From Gammaproteobacteria bacterium (GTDB lineage: Bacteria > Pseudomonadota > Gammaproteobacteria > UBA1113): a stretch of DNA of 9,389 bases. The first letter of the stretch is position 1. Every line of letters starts with the position of its first letter. Positions 1-7,299 of this stretch are shown in pieces. The DNA is taken from contig JAIELR010000261.1 of NCBI GenBank assembly GCA_019752835.1, positions 1-9,389 on the forward strand, in the 5' to 3' direction. The position numbers and the translations under genes were made by a program. A model generated the notes under the pieces. It was not told the origin of the DNA and searched no databases. It was given only the letters and a program-made list of their open reading frames with translations.

Positions 1-373
1 TGTTTCTTCTGACGAAATATATGAAGTTGATTGTGATGTCTTCTCGCCTTGTGCACTAGGCGCAGTCATTAACGATAAAACTATCCCCTTGCTGAAAGCA
101 AAAGTAATCGCGGGCGCTGCAAATAACCAACTCGCCGAAGATTATCATGGGGAAGTACTAAACAGCCGAGGTATCTTATATGCGCCTGATTATGTGATTA
201 ATGCCGGCGGTGTTATTCAGGCAACGATTATGTATGAACACGGTTCCGATGAAATCGTAAAACAAAAAATCCATAATCTTTATATTGAGTTATTAGGCAT
301 TTTCGAGCGAGCGGCAAAACTTCATTTGCCGACCAATCTCGTTGCTGATCATATCGCTGAAGAACGTTTATAA
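1..373 (+). CDS. ldh: Leucine dehydrogenase, C-terminal part (5' truncated by window edge)
   Basis: The reading frame is open from base 2, so the gene begins upstream of the window. It encodes the C-terminal NAD-binding half of a Glu/Leu/Phe/Val dehydrogenase, and the segments CDVFSPCALGAVIND, KVIAGAANNQL and GILYAPDYVINAGGVI match leucine dehydrogenase (Bacillus Bcd) closely. The enzyme oxidatively deaminates leucine, isoleucine and valine to 2-oxoacids with NAD+ in the cytoplasm. The catalytic lysine lies in the N-terminal domain and is not visible. The protein ends directly after AEERL, where Bacillus homologues have roughly 20 more residues; this could be normal in this lineage. It is the first visible gene of an operon: the next ATG is 11 nt downstream and its Shine-Dalgarno overlaps this stop codon. 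A TTG at 89 is inside the gene and is not a start. Confidence 0.93.
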   Translation, partial: VSSDEIYEVDCDVFSPCALGAVINDKTIPLLKAKVIAGAANNQLAEDYHGEVLNSRGILYAPDYVINAGGVIQATIMYEHGSDEIVKQKIHNLYIELLGIFERAAKLHLPTNLVADHIAEERL

Positions 374-384
374 GGACTTAAACA

Positions 385-1476
385 ATGGAATCAGGTTTTC
401 CCACCATAGCCGATTTTAAAGTCGTCTATCGCCAATTTTTAAATGAAAATGGTGAACTTGTTCATGACTTACCCTCATTTGCGATACCCGAAACACTGCG
501 CTTCCTCTACAAAGAAATGCTCTTGGTTCGTACCTTTGATACCAAAGCAATAAATTTGCAACGTACAGGCAAAATGGGGACTTATCCCAGCATCTTAGGC
601 CAAGAAGCCGTCTCTGTCGCCATCGGTCATGCCATGAAGAAAGAAGATGTATTAGTCCCTTATTATCGTGACCAAGGTGCTCAACTTCAACGTGGAACCT
701 CCATGGCCGATATCTTTCGCTATTGGGGCGGCGATGAACGCGGCAGCGATTTTAGGCATGCCCGTGAAGATTTTCCTATTTGCGTTCCTATTGCCACACA
801 GTGCTTACATGCAACAGGCATTGCTCGCGCCTTTCAGTACCGCAAACAAGCGCGTGTCGCAGTGAGTACCATTGGTGAAGGTGGCACCTCTAAAGGTGAT
901 TTTTATGAAGCATTAAATCTTGCTGGCGTATGGAATTTGCCTGTTGTTTTTGTGGTCAACAATAATCAATGGGCCATCTCTGTTCCTCGCGCCAGTCAGA
1001 CCGGGGCTCAAACTATCGCTCAGAAAGCCATTGCGGGCGGTTTTACAGGGATACAAGTGGATGGCAATGACGTTATAGCCATGCGTCAAACAATGACTGA
1101 GGCCCTTGAAAAAGCCCGTTCTGGACATGGCCCAACATTGATTGAAGCAATGACTTATCGTTTAGGCGACCATACAACCGCGGATGACGCTAGCCGTTAT
1201 CGCAATAAAGAAGAATTGGCCTTGGCCTGGGAGAAAGAGCCGCTGCGTCGCTTGCGTAACTATTTGATTGCTCAACAATTATGGAGTGATGAGGAAGAAG
1301 AAAAATTGATAGCCGACAGCCAACGAGAGGTTGCACAGGCAGTTGAAGATTACGTACAAACACCTCGTCAGACCCTAAATGATTTGTTTGATTATACCTA
1401 TGAAATAATGACACCTCCCCTATTAGAACAAAAAGACTATGCTCATCGATTCAAGGAGAAAGCGCATCATGACTGA
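385..1476 (+). CDS. pdhA: 2-oxoacid dehydrogenase E1 alpha subunit (branched-chain/pyruvate type)
   Basis: This 363-residue protein is the alpha subunit of a heterotetrameric thiamine-diphosphate E1, which decarboxylates a 2-oxoacid and passes the acyl group to the lipoyl arm of E2. The ThDP/Mg-binding motif is at residues 164-193: it starts GEGGTSKGDF (Glu instead of the common GDG Asp) and ends in VVNNN. The conserved phosphorylation-loop-like segment YRLGDHTTADDASRYR contains H263. Length is typical for the bacterial alpha subunit. The start at 385 is supported by TAAGGA at 371-376, which reuses the stop codon of the leucine dehydrogenase gene. It overlaps E1beta by 8 nt. Homologues are often named PdhA, but the leucine dehydrogenase neighbour and the TTADD loop favour branched-chain 2-oxoacids as substrate (inference). 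Confidence 0.93.
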   Translation: MESGFPTIADFKVVYRQFLNENGELVHDLPSFAIPETLRFLYKEMLLVRTFDTKAINLQRTGKMGTYPSILGQEAVSVAIGHAMKKEDVLVPYYRDQGAQLQRGTSMADIFRYWGGDERGSDFRHAREDFPICVPIATQCLHATGIARAFQYRKQARVAVSTIGEGGTSKGDFYEALNLAGVWNLPVVFVVNNNQWAISVPRASQTGAQTIAQKAIAGGFTGIQVDGNDVIAMRQTMTEALEKARSGHGPTLIEAMTYRLGDHTTADDASRYRNKEELALAWEKEPLRRLRNYLIAQQLWSDEEEEKLIADSQREVAQAVEDYVQTPRQTLNDLFDYTYEIMTPPLLEQKDYAHRFKEKAHHD

Positions 1477-2449
1477 AATCACACTGATTGAAGCCATTAC
1501 CCAAGCGCTTGCGTATGAAATGCAGGCCGATAATAACGTTGTGATATTAGGTGAAGATATTGGAACCAATGGCGGTGTTTTTCGAGCGACACTGGGTTTA
1601 TTAGAAAAATTTGGCCCCGAACGCGTTATGGATACCCCGCTTGCCGAAGCCATGATTGCGGGAACTGCGATTGGCATGGCCGCGCAAGGTTTAAAGCCCG
1701 TTGCTGAATTCCAATTTGTCGGCTTTATTTATCCAGCGCTCGATCAATTGTTTTCACATGCTGCCCGCATGCGGAATCGAACGCGTGGGCGTTTGACCTG
1801 TCCTATGGTCGCAAGAGCCCCATATGGCGGCGGAATACACGCGCCTGAGCATCACTCAGAAAGCCCAGAAGCTTTATTTGCCCATATCCCTGGATTAAAA
1901 GTCGTCATTCCCTCCAATCCGGCGCGCGCCTACGGTTTATTACTCGCCGCGATACGTGACCCAGACCCGGTTATTTACCTAGAACCTAGTCGAATTTACC
2001 GCTTAGTTAAGCAAGATGTGCCGGATAATGGTGCCGCTCTGCCCTTGGGACAATGTTTTCTATCCCGTGAAGGACAAAATATTACCTTAGTGAGTTGGGG
2101 TGCATCATTGCATGAGACCAATAAGGCTGCAGATAAGCTGGCCAGCGAAGGAATTACGGCCGACGTTATCGATGTAGCAACCATCAGCCCCTTAGATATA
2201 GACACTATTCTGCGATCAGTCGAAAAAACGGGCCGTTGCGTCATCGTTCATGAGGCGGCACGTAGCTGTGGTGTTGGTGCTGAAATTAGTGCTCAGCTTA
2301 ACGAAAAAGCACTGTTCTCCCTGCTGGCACCGGTTCAACGAGTAACCGGATATGATATTACAATGCCCTACCCTAAAATGGAGCATTTTTATCTGCCCAC
2401 GGAAGATCGTATCATTGATGCTGTCCGCACAGCTTTGGAGTACAAATGA
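1469..2449 (+). CDS. pdhB: 2-oxoacid dehydrogenase E1 beta subunit
   Basis: This 326-residue protein is the beta subunit that completes the E1 alpha2beta2 decarboxylase. Residues 25-40 (VILGEDIGTNGGVFRA) and 56-70 (TPLAEAMIAGTAIGM, with E60 as the expected ThDP-activating Glu) form the pyrimidine-binding part. The YGGGIHAPEHHSESPEA segment carries the conserved active-site histidines near residues 128-129. The C-terminal transketolase domain is intact (VSWGASLHET, VIDVATISPLD). I chose ATG 1469 because AAGGAG at 1453-1458 lies 10 nt upstream and homologues begin MTEITLIEA; the frame is open further upstream, but those residues (LIDSRRKRI) lie inside the alpha gene. The start overlaps the alpha stop (ATGACTGA), and the stop overlaps the E2 start (ATGA), which points to translational coupling and fixed stoichiometry. 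Confidence 0.93.
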   Translation: MTEITLIEAITQALAYEMQADNNVVILGEDIGTNGGVFRATLGLLEKFGPERVMDTPLAEAMIAGTAIGMAAQGLKPVAEFQFVGFIYPALDQLFSHAARMRNRTRGRLTCPMVARAPYGGGIHAPEHHSESPEALFAHIPGLKVVIPSNPARAYGLLLAAIRDPDPVIYLEPSRIYRLVKQDVPDNGAALPLGQCFLSREGQNITLVSWGASLHETNKAADKLASEGITADVIDVATISPLDIDTILRSVEKTGRCVIVHEAARSCGVGAEISAQLNEKALFSLLAPVQRVTGYDITMPYPKMEHFYLPTEDRIIDAVRTALEYK

Positions 2450-3660
2450 GTACTATTTTTAAATTGCCCGACTTGGGTGAAGGCTTGCCTGACGCTGAAG
2501 TTCACGAATGGCACGTTAAGGTTGGCGATGTCGTCAAGGTCGATCAACTGCTTGTTTCGATGGAAACAGCCAAAGCCGTCGTAGATGTCCCCTCACCTTG
2601 TGATGGCACGATTATTAAACTTTATGGTAATCCAGGGGATACCATTAATACAGGCTCGCCCTTAATAGAGTTTGAAACAATAAGTACCGAAAATACAGCC
2701 ACACAACAGCCCACTACAAGTCCACTGATAAAAACCGCACCGCCTGAACTGGAGCCACAGGCCCCGCAATCAGCGGCAACGGTTGCAGGTTCTATTGAAG
2801 TTGGCGATACAGTGATACATGAAGCCGCTCAAGGCATTGAAGTGACGGGCGATACGCTTGCTCAAATCAAAACATTACCGGCTGTGCGTCTTATTGCGCA
2901 AAAGCTCGGTTTGAATTTGGCGAAGCTTAATGCAACCGGCCAGTATGGCGAAATTACGATTGATGATTTATGCGCGGCAATTAAACAACAAATAACGATT
3001 AGCGCTACTGAGTCTACCTCGCTCTCTGCGTCGATGAAACCACTCAAAGGTGCTCGAAAAGCTATGGCTGCAGCGATGGCTCAAGCCCATGCAGCAGTCG
3101 TACCAGTGACCTTAAGCGATATAGCCGATCTTTCTGCTTGGATACCTGGCACCGATTTTACTGCACGCTTAATACGCGCAATATGCGTTGCTTGCAAAAT
3201 TGAACCCATAATGAATGCTCATTTTGATGGTCAACATACAGCCATAGACATCAAATCGGAGGTAAACCTTGGGCTTGCCGTTGATTCAGCTGATGGTTTA
3301 TTTGTCCCAGTTATTAAGAATGCGGAGCAGCTTGATGCGTTGGCCTTGCGTGATACGGTTAATCGCTTTAAAGATCAAATAAAAAATCGCACTATTCCGC
3401 AAGACGATTTCAAAGGCGCAACGATTACTCTCTCAAACTTTGGTGTTTTTGCTGGCTATTTTGCTAATCCGGTGGTTGTTCCACCAATGGTTACGATTAT
3501 TGGCGCAGGCCGCGGTCGTGATGAAGTTGTTGCTATTGAGGGTAAAATGGAGATACATCGTATTCTACCCTTATCAGTAACGTTTGATCATCGGGCAGCA
3601 ACAGGTGGTGAAGCCAGCCGCTTCTTGAAGGCGATGATTGATGATCTTGCGCTAATGTAG
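2446..3660 (+). CDS. pdhC: Dihydrolipoamide acyltransferase (E2) of the 2-oxoacid dehydrogenase complex
   Basis: This 404-residue protein is the core transacylase of the complex. Domains in order: one lipoyl domain (residues 2-79) with lipoylation site K43 in METAKAVVDVPSP; a Pro/Ala/Thr/Gln-rich linker (about 80-115); a peripheral subunit-binding domain (about 145-175, PAVRLIAQKLGLNLAKL) that docks E1/E3; a second linker; and the catalytic domain (about 195-404). The active-site block near the end is FDHRAATGGEA with H382, so the usual DHRxxDG aspartate is threonine (T386). TTGGAG at 2435-2440 precedes the start. It is the last gene of the visible operon. No dihydrolipoamide dehydrogenase follows, so E3 must come from elsewhere. 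A pyruvate-type assignment remains possible. Confidence 0.93.
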   Translation: MSTIFKLPDLGEGLPDAEVHEWHVKVGDVVKVDQLLVSMETAKAVVDVPSPCDGTIIKLYGNPGDTINTGSPLIEFETISTENTATQQPTTSPLIKTAPPELEPQAPQSAATVAGSIEVGDTVIHEAAQGIEVTGDTLAQIKTLPAVRLIAQKLGLNLAKLNATGQYGEITIDDLCAAIKQQITISATESTSLSASMKPLKGARKAMAAAMAQAHAAVVPVTLSDIADLSAWIPGTDFTARLIRAICVACKIEPIMNAHFDGQHTAIDIKSEVNLGLAVDSADGLFVPVIKNAEQLDALALRDTVNRFKDQIKNRTIPQDDFKGATITLSNFGVFAGYFANPVVVPPMVTIIGAGRGRDEVVAIEGKMEIHRILPLSVTFDHRAATGGEASRFLKAMIDDLALM

Positions 3661-3673
3661 CCCACCATCCTCA

Positions 3674-3700
3674 CCCTATCCCTCTCGCAGAGGGATAGGG
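3674..3700. repeat. GC-rich perfect palindrome, REP-like; possible transcription attenuator
   Basis: CCCTATCCCTCT (3674-3685) and AGAGGGATAGGG (3689-3700) form a perfect 12-bp stem with a 3-nt CGC loop, 13 nt after the E2 stop. There is no T-run on either side, so it is not a classical intrinsic terminator. The TCACCCTATCCCTCT wording resembles short extragenic palindromes scattered in many proteobacterial genomes. It may stabilise the 3' end of the operon mRNA or weaken read-through into purB. Confidence 0.7.
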
Positions 3701-3708
3701 GGAATAAG

Positions 3709-3737
3709 TTGTCGACACTGAAGGGTGTAACTACATA
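3709..3737 (+). promoter_or_regulatory. Weak candidate promoter for purB
   Basis: TTGTCG (3709-3714) and TACATA (3732-3737) are separated by 17 nt in the gap between the palindrome and purB. Both boxes are only partial matches to the sigma70 consensus. The better-looking TATAAT at 3774-3779 overlaps the purB start codon and is not plausible for this gene. Confidence 0.22.
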
Positions 3738-3778
3738 TTAGGGTCGAATAGGACAGTCCATTAAAGGATATTTGTATA

Positions 3779-5161
3779 ATGCTCGAACTGACCAGCTTAA
3801 CCGCTATATCACCAATTGATGGACGCTACGGCGATCGTCTTGCCTATTTACGCGATTTTTTTAGTGAATTTGCACTCATCAAACGACGAGTACTTGTCGA
3901 AATCGCCTGGCTAAAAATGCTTGCTGATTGTCCCGATATTCACGAAGTCCAGCCGCTCAGCTCATCCGCCAAGAATTACTTACAAGAAATTATCGATAAT
4001 TTTTCAATTACTGACGCTGAACGTGTTAAAGCGATCGAAAAGACAACCAACCACGATGTAAAAGCCATAGAGTATTTTCTAAAAGAAAAAATAGCCCCAC
4101 AGGCTGAATTAAATAAAATCAATGAATTCATCCATTTTGCCTGTACCTCAGAAGATATTAATAATATTGCTTATGCACTATTACTTAAAGAAACCAAGGA
4201 AACCTGTCTTCTGCCAACAATAAAAAAAGTTATCCTCGCACTACAAGAATTAGCTACTCGCTTTGCCGATCAACCAATGCTCGCACGCACCCATGGCCAA
4301 CCTGCAACCCCCACCACCGTTGGCAAAGAAATGGCTAATTTTGCAGCTCGTTTACAACGTCAATATAAGCAACTAGAAAAAATCGCTATTCGCGGAAAAT
4401 TTAATGGTGCCGTAGGCAATTTTAATGCGCATTATGCAGCCTATCCTGAAATTGATTGGTTAAGTATAAGCCGTCAATTCGTTGAAAACTTTGGGTTAGA
4501 GTGGAATAGCTATACAACCCAAATTGAACCGCATGATTATATTGCCGAACTCTTTGGCGTCATAACGAATATCAATCATATCTTAATTGATTTTAATCGT
4601 GACGTATGGGGCTATATTGCCTTTGGTTATTTTAGTCAGAAACGAATGGATAATGAAGTGGGTTCATCGACGATGCCGCATAAAATTAACCCTATCGATT
4701 TTGAAAATGCAGAAGGCAATCTGGGTCTAGCAAATGCCATGATGAATTTTTTAAGTAGTCAGCTGCTGACATCTCGTTGGCAGCGAGATTTGGTTGATTC
4801 AACCCTTTTGCGTACCTTAGGGGTCGCCATTTCACACGCGCTTCTAGCCTATGAAAATACCGTGAAAGGAATCAGCAAAATCAATATTAATCCGGTACTA
4901 CTCGAGTATGATCTTGCCCAGGCTTGGGAAGTTCTTGCTGAACCTATTCAGACCATTATGCGTCGATATGGAATAGAAAAGCCCTATGAGAAATTAAAAG
5001 ACTTGACGCGCGGCAAGGCGATCGATCGAGATAGGCTGGAAGAGTTTGTGGACAAACTCAGTTTGCCCGATCACGTAAAACAACAATTGAAACAAATGAC
5101 GCCTCGTGACTATACGGGCATAGCGGCGCAATTAGCAAAAGATGTGAATAAAGATGAGTAA
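3779..5161 (+). CDS. purB: Adenylosuccinate lyase
   Basis: This 460-residue cytoplasmic enzyme splits fumarate from SAICAR and from adenylosuccinate, two steps of purine (AMP) synthesis. It belongs to the fumarase/aspartase superfamily. The N-terminus LTAISPIDGRYG is diagnostic of PurB of the E. coli type, and length matches (456 in E. coli). H172 in ARTHGQPATPTTVGKE is the expected catalytic histidine, and the family signature GSSTMPHKINPIDFENAEGN near residues 295-315 carries the catalytic serine on the mobile loop (S296/S297). AAAGGA at 3763-3768 is a good Shine-Dalgarno 10 nt before ATG 3779. Unlike E. coli, no hflD is adjacent; instead the last 8 nt overlap the next gene (ATGAGTAA), so the two are probably co-translated. 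Confidence 0.97.
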   Translation: MLELTSLTAISPIDGRYGDRLAYLRDFFSEFALIKRRVLVEIAWLKMLADCPDIHEVQPLSSSAKNYLQEIIDNFSITDAERVKAIEKTTNHDVKAIEYFLKEKIAPQAELNKINEFIHFACTSEDINNIAYALLLKETKETCLLPTIKKVILALQELATRFADQPMLARTHGQPATPTTVGKEMANFAARLQRQYKQLEKIAIRGKFNGAVGNFNAHYAAYPEIDWLSISRQFVENFGLEWNSYTTQIEPHDYIAELFGVITNINHILIDFNRDVWGYIAFGYFSQKRMDNEVGSSTMPHKINPIDFENAEGNLGLANAMMNFLSSQLLTSRWQRDLVDSTLLRTLGVAISHALLAYENTVKGISKININPVLLEYDLAQAWEVLAEPIQTIMRRYGIEKPYEKLKDLTRGKAIDRDRLEEFVDKLSLPDHVKQQLKQMTPRDYTGIAAQLAKDVNKDE

Positions 5162-6101
5162 GCCCCTGACTGAACGTCTCGTACAAGCCCTCACCCGATG
5201 GCTGATGAAGGAAAGGCCTCAAAACCATATGCCTCTGTCTGATTTCGAGCGCTTGCGCTACGAAATTCGCCCTTGTGATGTTTTATTGGTCGAGGGACAA
5301 AGTCGAGTTAGCGACGTCATTCGCATTATTACTCAGAGCCCTTGGACGCATTCTATGCTGTATATTGGCCGCTTGCACGATATTGAAAATCCGTTGCTTC
5401 GGCAACGGGTTCGTGAAGCCTATGACGGTGATGAGAGCGAACAGCTGGTCATCGAAGGTTTGCTTGGAAAAGGAACTATCGTCACCCCTCTTTCGCATTA
5501 TCAAAACATACATATTCGCATTTGCCGTCCCAAAGGCATTTCACGCTTGGACGCCCAAAAAGTCATTGGTTATTCTATTGGAAAAATCGGCGTAGAATAT
5601 GACGTACGACAAGTCTTAGATTTGACACGTTTATTGTTTCCCTGGAGTATACTCCCACGGCGCTGGCGCTCCTCTCTCTTTCAACACAATGCCAGTGAAA
5701 CAACCCGCCAGATCTGTTCTTCCTTGTTAGCTGAAGCTTTTTCGGCGGTCCATTTTCCCATTTTACCGGTATTGCATCAAAATCAACAGAATCGTTTTGA
5801 ATTAGTTCAACGTAATCCTCGCTTATTTACCCCCAGTGATTTCGATTATTCGCCTTTTTTTGAAATTATTAAATATCCCTTTTTTAGCCTTTCTGAAGAT
5901 GGTATGTATCGTCATTTACCCTGGGCCCATAATGAATTAAGTAATGATGAGGCCGGAATAGTTCGAATGGATGAAAATCTTTTAAGCAAAGCGGTAGAGC
6001 AGGCGAAAAAGCAAATACCGCCGACGAACCCAGAACTCCCCCAAACACCTCGACGATGGTTTCAGCGACGCAAGGCAAAGGAACAGGATAATATGCCGTA
6101 G
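5154..6101 (+). CDS. Permuted papain-like (YiiX/NlpC-P60 superfamily) hydrolase, substrate unknown
   Basis: This 315-residue protein has the layout of a circularly permuted NlpC/P60 (YiiX-type) fold: RPCDVLLVEGQSRVSDVIRI (39-58), then TQSPWTHSMLYIG with the predicted catalytic H66, VIEG with E101 at the next strand, a GVEYD motif (146-150), and RQICSSLLAEAF with the predicted nucleophile C188. Relatives act on amide or thioester bonds of peptides or lipids, but the substrate cannot be read here. No signal peptide or clear membrane helix is visible, so a cytoplasmic location is likely. The last 25 residues are basic and proline-rich (RRWFQRRKAKEQ). The start codon overlaps the purB stop by 8 nt and has only a weak Shine-Dalgarno, which points to coupling with purB. 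The fold call is firm; the function is open. Confidence 0.85.
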   Translation: MSKPLTERLVQALTRWLMKERPQNHMPLSDFERLRYEIRPCDVLLVEGQSRVSDVIRIITQSPWTHSMLYIGRLHDIENPLLRQRVREAYDGDESEQLVIEGLLGKGTIVTPLSHYQNIHIRICRPKGISRLDAQKVIGYSIGKIGVEYDVRQVLDLTRLLFPWSILPRRWRSSLFQHNASETTRQICSSLLAEAFSAVHFPILPVLHQNQQNRFELVQRNPRLFTPSDFDYSPFFEIIKYPFFSLSEDGMYRHLPWAHNELSNDEAGIVRMDENLLSKAVEQAKKQIPPTNPELPQTPRRWFQRRKAKEQDNMP

Positions 6102-6136
6102 GAACCCCATTTAATGCTGCGCTAAGAATATTCCAT

Positions 6137-6142
6137 TATAAT
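6137..6142 (+). promoter_or_regulatory. Candidate -10 box of the luxR-type gene
   Basis: A perfect TATAAT lies 42 nt upstream of ATG 6185. The expected -35 position (about 6114-6119, ATGCTG) matches poorly, which would suit an activator-dependent promoter. It is embedded in CCATT-type repeats described in the findings. Confidence 0.35.
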
Positions 6143-6184
6143 CCCATTATTAACTCTTGACTAAATGGGTGAATTAAGAAGTAG

Positions 6185-6868
6185 ATGATACCTCCACGCC
6201 TTATCTTACAGATCAAAAATATTTTTGAGAACGCACCGAATGCTGTCTATATAAAGGATAAAAATCTTCAATATTGCTATGTTAATCAAGCAAGCTTAGC
6301 CAATCTTAAGCTGCATGAAGATGAGGTTATGCATCTGCTAGATTCAGAAATGCACTTCTCAAAGTATGCAGTGCATTATAACGCTCAAGACCTAGCGGCC
6401 ATGCAAAATGATATCTATTATCAATTGGATCCCACCTGCACAAAAAATGGCGACCCCCTCTTTGCCCTAACTCAAAAATTCCCTTTAAAAGATGAGTTAG
6501 GCACCGTTTATGGGGTCTTGGGCTTTAGTCAACATTTAACACCTAATGAGCTCCTAGACACCCTCCCCTCCAAGAAATCCATGTTGGAAGGCAAGCTCAA
6601 AATAACCGCGGATATAAAATCATTACTCCTTCATACACAAAATGAGTTATCCGACCGAGAGTTGGAAGTACTTTATTATTTTTTGCAAGGCATGTCGGCA
6701 AAAACCACAGCAACCTTGCTCCGTATTACGGAAAGAACCGTTATTTTTCATCTCAATAATATTAAAGATAAGTGGGAATGTAACTCCAAAGAAGCCATTT
6801 TTAGAAAAGCCGTTGAAAAAGGATTAGTCAAATTTTCGACCTTGTGGCATTTGATTTCGCAAGAGTGA
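6185..6868 (+). CDS. PAS-LuxR family transcriptional regulator
   Basis: This 227-residue protein has an N-terminal PAS domain (about residues 10-118; IFENAPNAVYIKDKNLQYCYVN is the typical PAS start and VYGVLGFSQHLT its last strand), a short linker, and a C-terminal LuxR/GerE helix-turn-helix (155-215, LSDRELEVLYYFLQGMSAKTTA then ITERTVIFHLNNIKDK). There is no phosphoacceptor receiver domain and no acyl-homoserine-lactone domain, so it presumably senses a small ligand or redox/energy signal through PAS. The start is forced: an in-frame TAG (6182-6184) touches ATG 6185, and the Shine-Dalgarno (AAGAAG) is weak. Such stand-alone PAS-LuxR proteins are common in Legionella and Coxiella relatives. 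It stands alone, convergent with hicB 41 nt away. Targets are unknown. Confidence 0.88.
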   Translation: MIPPRLILQIKNIFENAPNAVYIKDKNLQYCYVNQASLANLKLHEDEVMHLLDSEMHFSKYAVHYNAQDLAAMQNDIYYQLDPTCTKNGDPLFALTQKFPLKDELGTVYGVLGFSQHLTPNELLDTLPSKKSMLEGKLKITADIKSLLLHTQNELSDRELEVLYYFLQGMSAKTTATLLRITERTVIFHLNNIKDKWECNSKEAIFRKAVEKGLVKFSTLWHLISQE

Positions 6869-6909
6869 ATATTATAGTTTCGCAATAACAATACCTCTTA
6901 GAGTAACTT

Positions 6910-7299
6910 TTACTGATGATGATGCAGATATTCTACTACGGCTTTTTGCAATAAAGTAGAGCGTTTTAAACCGTTTTTTTTACGGAAACTATCAATTTTG
7001 TCAAGTATTTCTGCAGGGAAAATAACATTAAATCGTTTTAGTTTTTTATAAGCAACAATAGTATTTTCATTTATAAAAATTGGTACAAGCTCCCCCTCTA
7101 AGTGCTGTAGCTCATCATGTTTTGATGGTTCCTTAATAAACTGCGGCTCCGCGTGAGCTAACCACCCGGCCAATACATCTCTTGCTTGTCTGAGGGCATC
7201 CTCCCAATCTTTTGCATAGGTAACACATCCCGCTAAGTCTGGAAACTCAACTTCAATACAGTCAGGTGTTTTTTTGAATAAGGCATAATAGTATTTCAT
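6910..7299 (-). CDS. hicB: HicB-family antitoxin
   Basis: This 129-residue protein has the N-terminal HicB fold (residues 1-50: YYALFKKTPDCIEVEFPDLAGCVTYA, then DALRQARDVLAGWL) and a C-terminal ribbon-helix-helix-like DNA-binding segment (about 88-126, KRFNVIFPAEILDKIDSFRKKNG then KRSTLLQKAVVEYL). HicB neutralises the HicA mRNA interferase and represses its own operon. The ATG at 7299 has a strong AGAGGA Shine-Dalgarno that lies inside the end of hicA; the hicA stop and hicB start share one base (TAATG). The gene is intact, but its partner toxin upstream has lost its N-terminal half, so this antitoxin has no obvious local target. Its expression may now depend on whatever reads through the inserted repeat. 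Confidence 0.92.
   Translation of the reverse strand: MKYYYALFKKTPDCIEVEFPDLAGCVTYAKDWEDALRQARDVLAGWLAHAEPQFIKEPSKHDELQHLEGELVPIFINENTIVAYKKLKRFNVIFPAEILDKIDSFRKKNGLKRSTLLQKAVVEYLHHHQ

Noticed and set aside
913..1128. Minus-strand open frame inside E1 alpha
   Set aside because: It is antisense to the conserved thiamine-binding region of E1 alpha and has no support of its own.
1439..1468. Longer N-terminus for E1 beta from a non-ATG start at 1439
   Set aside because: The extra residues are encoded by DNA inside the alpha gene, do not resemble the family, and a good Shine-Dalgarno precedes ATG 1469.
3774..3779. TATAAT directly before purB, as a promoter -10 box
   Set aside because: It overlaps the purB ATG, so transcription would start inside the gene; the Shine-Dalgarno at 3763-3768 shows the start codon is right.
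6157..6187. TTGACT at 6157-6162 as -35 box for the luxR-type gene
   Set aside because: The matching -10 position would fall on the start codon, which is fixed by an in-frame stop immediately upstream.
6869..6909. Shared terminator between the convergent luxR-type and hicB genes
   Set aside because: Only a 3-bp CTC/GAG stem is visible in the 41-nt gap; too weak to call.
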